A DNA stretch of 64,000 bases from Massilia oculi. Lineage in GTDB: Bacteria > Pseudomonadota > Gammaproteobacteria > Burkholderiales > Burkholderiaceae_D. The notes beneath the pieces were generated by a model. That model ran no database searches, was not told the origin of the DNA, and was given only the letters and a program-made list of their open reading frames with translations. This document shows positions 19,225 through 31,480 of the stretch, in pieces; the first letter of the stretch is position 1, and each line of letters begins with the position of its first letter. Location of the stretch: the NCBI RefSeq assembly GCF_003143515.1, contig NZ_CP029343.1:310001-374000 (forward strand), read 5' to 3'. The position numbers and the translations under genes are program-made.

Positions 19225-21471
19225 ATGCCAGCATCGATTACGCCCTCAGGACCACTGAAGGATGACAGCGTTATTGACGACCTCGTCTTTGCCGACGAAG
19301 CCGCCGCCGCCGCATCCCCGAGTCCCGCATGGCGGATCCTGGTGGTCGATGACGATGCCGACGTGCATTCGACCACTACCTTCGCCCTCGGCAACGTCGA
19401 GATGCAGGGCCGCCAGCTGGTCTTCCTGCACGCTTACTCCGCCAGCGAAGCCTTCGCGCTGCTGGCGCATCAACCGGATATCGCCGTCGTCCTGCTGGAC
19501 GTGGTGATGGAACGCGCCGACGCCGGCCTGCTGCTGGTGCGCCGCATCCGCGACGAACTGGGCCTGCACGACGTGCGCATCATCCTGCGTACCGGCCAGC
19601 CCGGCTATGCGCCCGAGATGGAAGCCATCCGCGGCTACGACATCAACGATTACCGCACCAAGTCCGAGCTGACCCGCACCAAGCTGTATACGACGGTGGC
19701 GGCCGCGATCCGCTCCTACCAGCAGATCCGCGCGCTCGAGGCCAACCGCATCGGCATGGAGCGCATCGTCGCGGCCTGTGCCGAGCTGATGGCACTGCAC
19801 GGCGTGCGCGACGTGGCGGCCGGCATCCTGGCCCAGGCCGGGCGCCTGGTTGGCCAGCCGCCCGAGGGCGTGCTGTGCACCCGCGACAGCGGCCATGGCC
19901 GCCCCGAGACCCTGCGCGCGGTGGCCGCCGCCGGCGCCTGCCGCAACCTCGACGGCCGTGAGTTGAGCGGCCATTTCGCGGTCGCCGCCGAGCGCACCCT
20001 GCTCCAGCGCCAGTGCGGCGCCGAGGACGGCCTGCTGAACATGTACTTCCCGGGGAAGGCAGGACGCGATTTCGTGGCCTGCATCCCGCTCGAGCGTCCG
20101 ATCGACGAGGTGGAGCGGCGCCTGCTGAAGGTGTTCTGCGGCATGGTCGCGGTATGCCTCGACAACTGCGAGCTGGTCACCAGCCTGAACAAGTCGGCCT
20201 TCCACGATCCGCTCACCGGCCTGCCGAACCGCACCCGCATGATCGAGCTGCTCGACGCCACCCTGGCCAATCCGCGCCGCGCCGGATCGGTGCTGGCCCT
20301 GGTCGATCTCGACCACTTTTCGGAAACCAACGACGCCCTCGGCCACCATTTCGGCGACCTGCTGCTGGTCGCGGTCGGCCAGCGCCTGAAGTCGCGCCTG
20401 GCCCCTGGCCTGGAGATCGGGCGCATCGGCGGCGACATCTTCTGCCTGCTGGGCGAGACCGATGCGTTGCAGCCGGCCCAGATCCAGGCCCTGTTCCGCG
20501 AATCGTTCCGCATCGACGGCCAGGACGTGCTGGTGTCAAGCACGCTCGGCCTGGTGCGCCTGGTCGAGCACGACGGCAGCGGCGCCGACGCCCTGAAGGA
20601 TGCCGACATCGCGCTCAAGCGCGCCAAGTCGCAGCAGCGCGCCGGCCACTTCTATTTTTCGCGCAGCATGGGCGTCGAGATCCGCGAGCGGGTGCGCATG
20701 ATGCACGCGCTGCGCAGCGGCTTCCAGCGCGGCCAGCTGTTCCTGCACTATCAACCGCAGGTCGACCTGGCCACCAATCGCCCGTTCGGCGCCGAGGCGC
20801 TGCTGCGCTGGCGCCTGGACGACGGCCGGCTGGTGCCGCCCGACCGCTTCATCCCGATCGCCGAATACTCGGGCCTGATCGTCGAGATCGGCGAATGGGT
20901 GCTGCGCCAGGCCTGCGCCGAACTGATGCGCCTGCGCGCGGCGGACCACCGCGACTTCACGATGTCGGTGAACGTCTCGCAGGTGCAGTTCCGGCATCCG
21001 CACTTCGTCGACATGCTGCAACGCGCGCTGGCCGACACTGGCGCGCCGCCCGACTACATCGAGCTGGAAATCACGGAATCGATGGCGATGGAAGAACCGG
21101 CGCTGCTGGTCGAGAAGCTGGCCCAGGTCAAGCGCACCGGCGTGTCGATCGCGATCGACGATTTCGGCACCGGCTTCTCGTCGCTCTCGCATCTGCAGCG
21201 GCTGCAGGTGGACCGGCTCAAGATCGACCGCACCTTCGTCACCGAGATCACGGGATCGGCGCGCGGCAGCAGCATCGCGCAGATGGTGGTGCAGCTGGGC
21301 CGCAACCTGGGCTTGTCGGTGATCGCCGAAGGGGTCGAGGACGAACGGCAGGCGCAGATCCTGCGCCAGCTCGGCTGCCCGCTGGCGCAGGGCTTCCTGT
21401 ATGCGCGGCCGCTGTCGCCGGAAGGTCTGCTGGAGTGGCTGGCGGGGAATCCGATGACGCGCGCGGCGTGA
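19225..21471 (+). CDS. Response regulator with degenerate GGDEF and intact EAL domain
   Basis: Encodes 748 residues; GGAG precedes the ATG. The receiver domain (about 37-160) has acceptor Asp near 92 (VLLDVVMERADAG). A DUF3369-like middle domain follows (RDVAAGILAQAGRLVGQPPEG). The GGDEF-type domain has GGDIF at about residue 402, which should abolish cyclase activity. The EAL domain is intact (GAEALLRWR, NVSQVQF, EITES, IDDFGTGFSS, LKIDRTFV, EGVED). The predicted net activity is phosphorylation-controlled c-di-GMP hydrolysis. The partner kinase is not adjacent. Confidence 0.92.
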   Translation: MPASITPSGPLKDDSVIDDLVFADEAAAAASPSPAWRILVVDDDADVHSTTTFALGNVEMQGRQLVFLHAYSASEAFALLAHQPDIAVVLLDVVMERADAGLLLVRRIRDELGLHDVRIILRTGQPGYAPEMEAIRGYDINDYRTKSELTRTKLYTTVAAAIRSYQQIRALEANRIGMERIVAACAELMALHGVRDVAAGILAQAGRLVGQPPEGVLCTRDSGHGRPETLRAVAAAGACRNLDGRELSGHFAVAAERTLLQRQCGAEDGLLNMYFPGKAGRDFVACIPLERPIDEVERRLLKVFCGMVAVCLDNCELVTSLNKSAFHDPLTGLPNRTRMIELLDATLANPRRAGSVLALVDLDHFSETNDALGHHFGDLLLVAVGQRLKSRLAPGLEIGRIGGDIFCLLGETDALQPAQIQALFRESFRIDGQDVLVSSTLGLVRLVEHDGSGADALKDADIALKRAKSQQRAGHFYFSRSMGVEIRERVRMMHALRSGFQRGQLFLHYQPQVDLATNRPFGAEALLRWRLDDGRLVPPDRFIPIAEYSGLIVEIGEWVLRQACAELMRLRAADHRDFTMSVNVSQVQFRHPHFVDMLQRALADTGAPPDYIELEITESMAMEEPALLVEKLAQVKRTGVSIAIDDFGTGFSSLSHLQRLQVDRLKIDRTFVTEITGSARGSSIAQMVVQLGRNLGLSVIAEGVEDERQAQILRQLGCPLAQGFLYARPLSPEGLLEWLAGNPMTRAA

Positions 21472-21522
21472 CCCTGGCATGACCCCGTCGGGTTGGCGGC
21501 AAGGCCGTTAACCTTGCGGTAC

Positions 21523-21975
21523 TTAGTCCGGCGCGTTCTGCTCGGCGGGCCAATCCCGGATATACGCCTTGAGCATGCGATTCTCGAAGCTTTGCGCTTC
21601 CAGCACGGCGCGCGCGACGTCGTAGAACGAGATCACGCCTAGCAGGGTGCGGGCATCCATCACCGGCAGGTAGCGCGCGTGCTTTTCGAGCATGATACGG
21701 CGCACCTCATTGACCTCGGTGTCCGGCGTCACGGTGATCGGGCTGTCGTTCATGTGGCGGCGCACGGTGCCGGAACCGACCGAGCCGCCGTTCGCGTGCA
21801 GCGCATTGAGCACTTCGCGGAAGGTCAGCATGCCGACCAGGTCGCCGTACTCCATCACCACCAGCGAACCGATATCGTTCTCGGACATCGTGGTCACCGC
21901 GTCGACCAGCGGCTGGTCGGGCGTCACGGTGTACAGGATATTGCCCTTCACTTGCAGGATTTCCGAAACTTTCAT
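21523..21975 (-). CDS. Tandem CBS-domain protein
   Basis: Encodes 150 residues from the ATG at 21975 (an in-frame start at 22032 is possible). Two CBS motifs are visible: the first VTPDQPLVDAVTTMSENDIGSLVVMEYGDLVGMLTFREVL, the second VTPDTEVNEVRRIMLEKHARYLPVMDARTLLGVISFYDV. Stand-alone CBS pairs bind adenine nucleotides or SAM and regulate partners. The partner here is unknown. Confidence 0.88.
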   Translation of the reverse strand: MKVSEILQVKGNILYTVTPDQPLVDAVTTMSENDIGSLVVMEYGDLVGMLTFREVLNALHANGGSVGSGTVRRHMNDSPITVTPDTEVNEVRRIMLEKHARYLPVMDARTLLGVISFYDVARAVLEAQSFENRMLKAYIRDWPAEQNAPD

Positions 21976-22177
21976 GTTCGCCACCCCCGCTTCGTCAATA
22001 TTGCTGATACTGGATAGATTTGTATAAGGCATAACACCGACTGTAGCCTATGCCCGCCAAAAAATCCAGCGTTGCGCTGCATCATGGTGCGCGCGACGTT
22101 CATCGATGGTGCAGCGCAGATTGCGCAAAGACCCATAACTGCTAGGATGCGCCATCCTCACTCACAATCGGTCCAGC

Positions 22178-23488
22178 ATGAGCGCTCCCCGACCTCCCGG
22201 TTTCGACACCCTGTCCCTGCACGCGGGCGGCGCCCCCGATCCCACCACCGGCGCGCGCGCCACGCCGATCCATTTCACGTCCTCGTTCGCTTTCCACGAT
22301 GCCGGGCACGGCGCGGCGCTCTTCAATATGGAGCAGGCCGGCCATGTGTATTCGCGCATCTCGAATCCGACCAATGCGGTGCTGGAAGAACGCATCGCGG
22401 CGCTCGAAGGCGGCGTGGCCGGCATCGCCACCGCCAGCGGCCAGGCGGCGATGCACCTGGGGTTGAGCACGCTGGTGGGCGCCGGCGACCATATCGTGAC
22501 CTCGCGCGCCCTGTACGGCGGCTCGCACAACCTGCTGGCCCATACCCTGCGCAGGTTCGGCGTCGAGACCACCTTCGTCGATCCGCGCGACCTCGATGCC
22601 TGGCGCGCCGCGATCCGGCCATCGACTAGGCTGCTGTTCGGCGAAACGCTGGGCAATCCGGGGCTCGACGTGCTCGACATCCCGGCCATCGCGGGACTCG
22701 CGCACGCGCACGACCTGCCGCTGATGGTCGACGCGACCTTCACCACACCGTACCTGCAACGTCCCTTCGACCTGGGCGCCGACCTGCTGTTCCACTCGGC
22801 CACCAAATTCCTGTGCGGCCATGGCACCGCCATCGGCGGCCTGCTGGTCGACGGCGGCACCTTCGACTGGCAGGCGGCGCACGAGCGCAGCGGGCGCTTC
22901 GCCACCCTGTGCGAGCCGTATGACGGCTTCCATGGCATGGTGTTCAGCGAGGAATCGACCGTCGGCGCCTTCGCCCTGCGCGCGCGGCGCGAAGGCTTGC
23001 GCGACTTCGGAGCAAGCATGAGCCCGCACAACGCCTTCGCCATCCTGCAGGGCATCGAGACGCTCGGCCTGCGCATGGAGCGCCACGTCGCCAACACCCG
23101 GCGCGTGGTCGAGTTCCTCGCCGCGCAGCCGATGGTGGCGTCGGTGTCCTATCCGGAGCTGGAATCGCACCCCGACCATGCGCTGGCGCAGCGCCTACTG
23201 CCGAAAGGCTGCGGCGCCGTCTTCAGCTTCGAGCTGAAAGGCGACCGCGCGGCCGGGCGCCGATTTGCCGACGGTTTGCAGGTGTTCTCGCATCTGGCGA
23301 ACGTGGGCGACGCGAAGTCGCTCGTCATCCATCCCGCGTCGACCACCCATTTCAGGGTGCCGGCCCAGCACCTTGCGGCCAGCGGCGTCACCGAGGGCCT
23401 GCTCCGCCTGTCGGTCGGGCTGGAAGACCCGGACGACCTGATCGACGACCTCAAGCGAGGCCTGAAGCAGGCCGCCAAGGGAGCGTGA
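22178..23488 (+). CDS. metY: O-acetylhomoserine (thiol)-lyase family PLP enzyme
   Basis: Encodes 436 residues of the Cys/Met metabolism PLP family (fold type I). The PLP lysine is in LLFHSATKFLCGHGTAIGG; YSRISNPTNAVLEERIAALEGG and the C-terminal ASTTHFRV are typical of the sulfhydrylase branch. It likely forms homocysteine from O-acetylhomoserine and sulfide. The length favours MetY over the shorter MetB/MetZ, but the exact substrate is inferred. The stop overlaps the next gene's start. Confidence 0.85.
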   Translation: MSAPRPPGFDTLSLHAGGAPDPTTGARATPIHFTSSFAFHDAGHGAALFNMEQAGHVYSRISNPTNAVLEERIAALEGGVAGIATASGQAAMHLGLSTLVGAGDHIVTSRALYGGSHNLLAHTLRRFGVETTFVDPRDLDAWRAAIRPSTRLLFGETLGNPGLDVLDIPAIAGLAHAHDLPLMVDATFTTPYLQRPFDLGADLLFHSATKFLCGHGTAIGGLLVDGGTFDWQAAHERSGRFATLCEPYDGFHGMVFSEESTVGAFALRARREGLRDFGASMSPHNAFAILQGIETLGLRMERHVANTRRVVEFLAAQPMVASVSYPELESHPDHALAQRLLPKGCGAVFSFELKGDRAAGRRFADGLQVFSHLANVGDAKSLVIHPASTTHFRVPAQHLAASGVTEGLLRLSVGLEDPDDLIDDLKRGLKQAAKGA

Positions 23489-24318
23489 CGATGCTGCTGA
23501 CCGTTCATTCGCATCAGGCGTATTGCTACACCGGCGGCAAGGCCTTCGATCCCGCGCTGCCGGTCATCGTGCCGATCCACGGCGCGCAGAACGACCATTC
23601 CGTCTGGGCCCTGCAGAGCCGCGCCCTGGCCCATCGCGGCTACGCGGTGCTGGCGCCGGACCTGCCCGGCCATGGCAGGAGCGGCGGCGCGCCCCTGACC
23701 TCGGTCGAGGCCATGGCCGCCTGGCTGCTCGCCTTGCTCGATGCGGCCGGCGCCGGTCGCGCCCTGCTCGTCGGGCACAGCATGGGCTCGCTCATCGCCC
23801 TGGAGGCGGCCCACCTCGCGCCGCAGCGGGTGAGCGGACTGGCCCTGCTGGGCGCCACCTACCCGATGCGGGTGTCGGACACGCTGCTGGAAGCCGCGCG
23901 CAGCGAAGAGGACGCGGCCATCGAGATGGTTGCCGCCTGGTCGCATGCCTCGTGGCTGCCCGGCCCCTCGACCGCGGGCCCGGGGGCCTCGGTGATCAAT
24001 ACGGCGCGACGCCTGATGCAACGCATGTCGGCGCGCGGCGCCGATGGCCTGTTGCACACGGATTTCGCCGCCTGCAACGCCTATGCCAACGGCGAAGCCG
24101 CGGCCGCCTCGATTGCCTGCCCGACGCTGTTCGTGCAGGGCAAGAAGGACATGATGACGCCGCCGCGCTCGGCGCAGTTGCTGACCGGCGTGATCGCGCA
24201 TGCCGGGGTCATCGGCGTGGACGCCGGCCACGCGATGATGAACGAAGCGCCGAACGCGGTGCTCGACGCCCTGCTTCGCTTCACCCGAGAAGCGCACGAG
24301 GCTCAGTCGAAAGGCTGA
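23485..24318 (+). CDS. Alpha/beta-fold hydrolase
   Basis: Encodes 277 residues starting at GTG 23485, which overlaps the metY stop (GTGA); ATG 23491 is an alternative. The nucleophile elbow is VGHSMGSL, the oxyanion region VPIHGAQNDHSVW, and the late His is in DAGHAMMNEAP. The acid is likely the Asp in VQGKKDMMTP. The substrate is unknown. Coupling to metY suggests an ester or thioester related to acyl-homoserine, but this is speculative. Confidence 0.85.
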   Translation: MTMLLTVHSHQAYCYTGGKAFDPALPVIVPIHGAQNDHSVWALQSRALAHRGYAVLAPDLPGHGRSGGAPLTSVEAMAAWLLALLDAAGAGRALLVGHSMGSLIALEAAHLAPQRVSGLALLGATYPMRVSDTLLEAARSEEDAAIEMVAAWSHASWLPGPSTAGPGASVINTARRLMQRMSARGADGLLHTDFAACNAYANGEAAAASIACPTLFVQGKKDMMTPPRSAQLLTGVIAHAGVIGVDAGHAMMNEAPNAVLDALLRFTREAHEAQSKG

Positions 24319-24586
24319 GGCCGCTTGGTCTGATCGCTCGACGGCGGGAAAAGACGGCTGGCCTGGTATGGACATTGCCTGGATGCCCCGTCCAGCGACG
24401 GCAGAGCGGGCTTCGGCCGGGTTGGTCGTGTTGCAGGCTCCGACCAAGCCCATCATCTGGAACGCGGGAGGCGGGTCGAACAACGGCTTCTCGCCCAGGT
24501 CGACCTTGGCTACGCTGGTCCGGCACGCCGAAACACCGCCTGGGTCAACCCATCGCCAGTCGCGTGGCCATGCAGGGCCGGCAGGC

Positions 24587-26666
<2,080 letters not shown>

Positions 26667-26667
<1 letters not shown>

Positions 26668-27068
26668 TGGGAACAGGGAAAAAAGTCTTTCACATGGGGG
26701 CGATCGCCAGCCTGATCTGGCTGATCGGCTGGCTGGTCGCCTGGGAAGCCTATGTGGCGCCCCTGCAGCCCGGCAGCTGGCTGCTGGCCCTGAAGGCTTT
26801 GCCCCTGTTGTTGCCGCTGCGCGGCGTCATCAAACGCGACCTGTACACCCTGCAGTGGTCGTCGATGTTGATCCTGATCTATTTTGCCGAAGGCGTCGTG
26901 CGCGCCTGGGCCGACCAGAGCGCGGCCTCGCGCCAGATGGCCATCGGCGAGATCGCCCTGGTCGTGGTGTATTACTTCTGCGCCCTGCTCTACCTGCGCC
27001 CCTACAAGAAGGAAGCACAGCGCCTGGCCAAGGAATTGCTGGACAAGGTCAAAGTACCGCATGGCTGA
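26667..27068 (+). CDS. DUF2069 membrane protein
   Basis: Encodes 133 residues with four hydrophobic segments (IASLIWLIGWLVAWEAY, WLLALKALPLLLPL, LQWSSMLILIYFAEGVV, IALVVVYYFCALLYL). The layout and the RDLYTLQWSSMLILIYF block fit DUF2069, often found beside wrbA. Function unknown. It overlaps the oxidase gene by 8 bp. Confidence 0.82.
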
Positions 27069-28497
27069 CGCGCATGTCGATGACACTCATGTCGATGACC
27101 TGCTGGCGCGCTGCCGCGCGATCGTCGGCGACGCCCACGTGATCACCGACGAGGCAACGATGGCCCCGTTCATGGCCGACTGGCGCGGCCGCTACAGCGG
27201 ACGCGGCCTGGCGGTGGTCCTGCCTCTCGATACCGCGCAGGTGGCCGCCATCGTCGCCGCCTGCGCAGCGGCGCGCGTCCCCATCGTTCCGCAAGGGGGC
27301 CGCACCGGCCTGGTCATGGGCAGCGTCCCCGACGACTCGGGAGCGGCCATCGTGCTGTCGCTGCGGCGCCTGAACCGCATCCGCGCCGTCGATCCCCTGA
27401 ACCGCACCATGACGGTCGAGGCCGGCTGCATCCTGGCCGACGTGCAGGCCGCGGCCAGCGAGGCCGGGATGCTGTATCCGCTGTCGCTGGCGGCCGAAGG
27501 CAGTTGCACGATCGGCGGCAACCTGTCGACCAATGCCGGCGGCACCGCTGTCCTGCGCTACGGCAATACCCGCGAGCTGTGCCTGGGCCTGGAAGTCGTC
27601 AATGCCCAGGGCGAGGTCTGGGATGGCTTGCGCGGCCTGCGCAAGGACAATACCGGCTACGCGCTGCGCGAGCTCTTCATCGGCGCCGAAGGCACGCTGG
27701 GCGTGATCACGGCGGCGGTGCTGAAATTGTATCCGGCGCCGCGCGCCGCGCTCACCGCCCTGGTCGCCCTCGATTCGCCGCGCCAGGCCGTCCTCCTGCT
27801 CGGCCTGCTGCAGGCGCGCTGCGGGGCCGCGCTGACCGGCTTCGAGCTGATGTCCGCGTTCTGCCTGGACCTGGTCGCGAAGCAGTTTCCCGACCTGCCG
27901 CGGCCGTTCGCGGATGGGTACCCGCAGTACGCCCTGGCCGAGCTCTCGAGCAATGAATCGGATGAACACGCCCACGCGCTGCTGGAATCGAGCATGGTCG
28001 ACGCGCTGGAGGCCGGCGTCGGCCGCGACGCCGTGGTGGCCACCTCGAACAGGCAGGCCCTGGACCTGTGGCGGCTGCGCGAACACATCCCGCTGGCGCA
28101 GGCGGCGGCCGGCAAGAACATCAAGCACGATATTTCGCTGGCGGTGTCGCGCATCCCCGACTTCATCGCCCGCGCCGACGCCGCGCTGCAGCAGGCGTTT
28201 CCCGGCTGCCAGCCGGTGACCTTCGGCCACCTGGGAGACGGCAACCTGCACTACAACGTGGCGCCGTCGGCCGGGGAGTCGCACGACGCCTTCCTGACGC
28301 ACCAGGCGGCCGTGAACCGCATCGTGCACGACCTGGTGGCCGATTGCGGCGGCTCGATCTCGGCCGAGCACGGCATCGGCATGCTCAAGCGCGAGGAACT
28401 GGCGCGCTACAAGTCGCCGGTCGAACTCGGCATGATGCGCGCCATCAAAGCCGCGCTCGACCCGCTCGGCATCATGAATCCCGGGAAGATACTATGA
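27061..28497 (+). CDS. FAD-binding oxidoreductase, D-2-hydroxyacid dehydrogenase (GlcD-like)
   Basis: Encodes 478 residues from ATG 27061. The PCMH-type FAD-binding domain occupies the first half (VPQGGRTGLVMGSVPD, then AEGSCTIGGNLSTNAGG). The FAD-oxidase C-terminal domain carries FGHLGDGNLHYNV and the closing AEHGIGMLKREELARYKS. The closest functional types are D-lactate and D-2-hydroxyglutarate dehydrogenases, which pass electrons to a flavoprotein or quinone. The substrate cannot be fixed from sequence alone. Confidence 0.88.
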   Translation: MADAHVDDTHVDDLLARCRAIVGDAHVITDEATMAPFMADWRGRYSGRGLAVVLPLDTAQVAAIVAACAAARVPIVPQGGRTGLVMGSVPDDSGAAIVLSLRRLNRIRAVDPLNRTMTVEAGCILADVQAAASEAGMLYPLSLAAEGSCTIGGNLSTNAGGTAVLRYGNTRELCLGLEVVNAQGEVWDGLRGLRKDNTGYALRELFIGAEGTLGVITAAVLKLYPAPRAALTALVALDSPRQAVLLLGLLQARCGAALTGFELMSAFCLDLVAKQFPDLPRPFADGYPQYALAELSSNESDEHAHALLESSMVDALEAGVGRDAVVATSNRQALDLWRLREHIPLAQAAAGKNIKHDISLAVSRIPDFIARADAALQQAFPGCQPVTFGHLGDGNLHYNVAPSAGESHDAFLTHQAAVNRIVHDLVADCGGSISAEHGIGMLKREELARYKSPVELGMMRAIKAALDPLGIMNPGKIL

Positions 28498-28510
28498 CCG
28501 GGAGCCACGC

Positions 28511-28944
28511 ATGCACCGTTTGTTTGCGATCGTCACGGCCTGCATCCTGTGCCAGGCGCAGGCCGCGGGCGCTGTCTACAAATGCCACGAGGGCGGCCGC
28601 GTGACCTACGCCGACCGTCCCTGCCCCAGCCTGCCCTCGGCGCCGAACTGGCGCTGCGCGCCGCGCCACCGCCCGACCCCGAGACGCAGGCGCGCATGGC
28701 CCGCGCGCGCGACATGGTCCTCGAGATCGACAAGGAGCGCGCCGGGCAGACGCTGCGCGAGGAGCGCGACGGCGAACGCGCCCGGCGCGCGGCGCTCGCC
28801 CTGCGCAAGCGCTGCGACAAGCTGCGCCTGCAGCGCCAGTGGCTCGAGGAAGACCTGGCGCGCACGCGCGGCGACGCCAGGGAGGCGGCGCGGATCAAGG
28901 TGCGGCGCCAGATCGAGACGCTGGCGGTGGAATGCCCGGCCTGA
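28511..28944 (+). pseudogene. DUF4124-domain secreted protein, frame broken by one base
   Basis: ATG 28511 gives a signal peptide (LFAIVTACILCQAQAAGA) and the DUF4124 start VYKCHEGGRVTYADRPCPSLPSAP. The frame then runs into arginine-rich nonsense. From about 28655 the adjacent frame continues sensibly: ELALRAAPPPDPETQARMARARD, then a charged coiled coil ending at TGA 28942-28944. Adding one G at CCG-AACTG near 28649 joins the two parts into about 145 residues. The end overlaps the next gene by 13 bp. Either a sequencing error or a real frameshift. Confidence 0.75.
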
Positions 28945-31480
28945 GCCAGCTGTCGCGCTGGCAGCTGGCGGGCGAGTGGCGCGCGCATCCGGTGCGGGCG
29001 CTGGTCGCCATCGCGGCGATCGCCGTCGGGGTGGCGATGGGCTTCGCCATCCACCTGATCAACGCAGCCGCCTTCAACGAATTCTCGGCCGCCGTCAAGA
29101 GCCTGTCGGGCCAGGCCGACATACGGGTAGAGGGTCGTGAGCCGCTGTTCGACGAATCCGTCTACCCCTTCCTGGCCGAACATCCCGCCGTGGCGCTGGC
29201 CTCGCCCATCCTCGACGTCCAGGCCGGCGTGCCGGGGGCCGACGGTCCGCTGCGCATCGTCGGCATCGACCCGTTTCGCGCCGGCGCCATCTCGCCCGAC
29301 CTGCTCGGCGTGACGGGCGAAGGCCGCCGGCTCGACATCCTGGCCGACGACGCATTGTTCCTGTCGCCGGCGGCCGAGGCCTGGCTGGGTAAACGGCGCG
29401 GCGACACCGTGGTGCTGCGCGCCGGCACCGGCGAAGTCGCCCTGCGCGTGGCCGGACCGATCCTGCGCGCCCGCGCCGGCCAGCGCCTGGCGGTAATGGA
29501 CATCGGCGCCGCCCAGTGGCGTCTCAACCGCCTGGGCCAGCTGTCGCGGGTCGACCTCAAGCTGCGCGACGGCGTCGACCGCGCCGCCTTCCAGCGCAAT
29601 CTCGCCGCCCAGCTCGATCGCACCTGGCCGGGCCGCTTCACGGTGGGCCAGCCGAACGATGCCGACCAGGAAAGCCGCACCGCGAACATGAGCCGCGCCT
29701 ACCGCGTCAACCTGACGGTGCTGGCGCTGGTGGCGCTGTTTACCGGCGCCTTCCTCGTGTTTTCGACGCAGGCGCTGTCGGTGATGCGCCGCCGCAGCCA
29801 GTTCGCGCTGCTGCGGGTGCTGGGCCTCGAACGAGGACAGCTGCTGCGCCAGGTGCTGCTCGAAGGGGGCTGCCTGGGCGTGCTCGGCGCGCTGCTCGGC
29901 ATCGGCGCCGGCTATGCGCTGGCGGCCGCCGCGCTGCACTTCTTCGGCGGAGACTTGGGCGCCGGCTACTTCCCCGGCGTCAAGCCGCAGGTCGCGTTCA
30001 CGCCCGGCGCCGCCATCGTGTTCTTCGCGCTGGGCCTGGGCGTGGCGCTGCTCGGCTGCCTGGCGCCGGCCTGGGAGGCGGCGCGCGCACGGCCGGCGGT
30101 GGCCATCAAGTCCGGGGCCGACGAAGCGCCGCTCGCGCGCCTGGCGCGGGTCTGGCCCTCCTTCATGTGCCTGGCGCTGGCCGCCGCATTCTCCCTCGCG
30201 CCGCCGGTGCTCGAGCTGCCGCTGTTCGGCTATCTGGCCATCGCCCTGCTGCTGGTGGGCGGGATCGGCCTGATGCCGCGCTTCGCGGCGCTGACCTTCC
30301 GCGCGCTCGAAGCCGTTCTCGCGCGCAGCGAGCGCAGTCCGGCGGTGCTCGCGCTGTCGCTGGCGCGCCTGGCCAATGCGCCGGGCCAGGCCTCGATCGC
30401 CCTGGGCGGCATCCTGGCCAGCTTCAGCCTGATGGTGGCGATGGGATCATGGTGTCGAGTTTCCGGGTCTCGGTGGACGACTGGATGGGCCACATCCTGC
30501 CGGCCGACCTGTACGTACGCACGGTCGATGCCGGCGGCACCGGCTACCTGAGCGGCGAGCAGCAGGCCGCGCTGGCCAGCCTGCCCGGCGTCGAGAAGGT
30601 CCAGTTCCTGCGCACCCGGCGCGTGTCACTGTCGCCCGAACGACCGCCGATCGTCGTCATCGCCCGCGACATCGACGCCAGCGATCCGGCACGGCTGCTG
30701 TACCTGGTCGGAGAGAGCGCGACGATCCCGTCCGGCGCCCGCCCGGCCTGGGTGTCGGAAGCGATGCTCGACCTGTATGGCGCCCGCGTCGGACAGCGCC
30801 TGGCCCTGCCCCTGGGCGGCGCGCAGGTGGAGTTCTTCGTCGCCGGCGCCTGGCGCGACTACGCCAACCAGGGCGGCTCGGTCGTGATCCAGCTGGAGGA
30901 CTACCGGCGGCTGACGGGCGAGCGCGAGGTCACCGACGCCGCCCTGTGGACCACGCGCGGCGCGGACGCCGCGATGCTGGAAGGCAGCCTGCGCGCGCTG
31001 CCGTTCGGCGCGTCGCTGACCCTGATGCGGCCCGGCGACATCCGCGCCGCGAGCCTCAGGATCTTCGACCGCAGTTTCGCCGTCACTTATCTGCTCGAGG
31101 CGATCGCGATCGCCATCGGCCTGTCGGGCATCGCGGCGAGTTTTTCGGCCCAGACTTTGGCAAGGGCGCGAGAATTCGGTATGCTGCGCCACGTCGGCGT
31201 CACCCGGCGCCAGGTCTTGCAGCTGCTCGCCTTCGAGGGCGGGCTGCTGACAAGCCTCGGCGTCGTCGCCGGTTTCGCGCTCGGGCTGGTAATCAGCCTG
31301 ATCCTGGTGTACGTGATCAACCCGCAGTCCTTCCACTGGACCATGGGCTTGCACCTGCCCTGGCCCCTGCTCGGCAGCGTGGCCGCGGTGCTGGTCATTG
31401 CATCGGTTGCTACCGCGCTCGTCTCGGGTCGCCAGGCATTGTCCGGCGGCCCGGTACGCGCGGTCAGAGAGGATTGGTAA
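28932..31480 (+). pseudogene. FtsX-like ABC transporter permease, frame broken near 30,444
   Basis: Reads from ATG 28932 as a large two-unit permease (about 849 residues if repaired). It has an N-terminal helix, a periplasmic MacB-like domain, FtsX repeats (VLALVALFTGAFLVFSTQALSVMRRR; FALLRVLGLERGQLLRQVLLEGG), a second periplasmic domain, and a closing FtsX block (AREFGMLRHVGVTRRQVLQLLAFEGG). At ATGGG-ATC (30441-30449) one G is missing. The first frame ends in nonsense at 30551 while the other frame continues perfectly to 31480. With the lipocalin-like gene next door it resembles the AttFG-AttH type of export system. No ATPase subunit is adjacent. Confidence 0.85.

Noticed and set aside
22033..22177. 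A SAM-type riboswitch upstream of the metY-like gene
   Set aside because: The leader does contain GCGC-rich inverted stretches, but no known SAM/SAH riboswitch core could be recognised.
24319..24586. Possible small gene between the hydrolase and YihY genes
   Set aside because: Open frames here are continuations or shadows with no start signal or recognisable product.
30435..30460. Programmed frameshifting in the FtsX-like permease
   Set aside because: No slippery heptamer with a downstream structure is evident, and four other genes show the same one-G defect, so an error is the simpler explanation.
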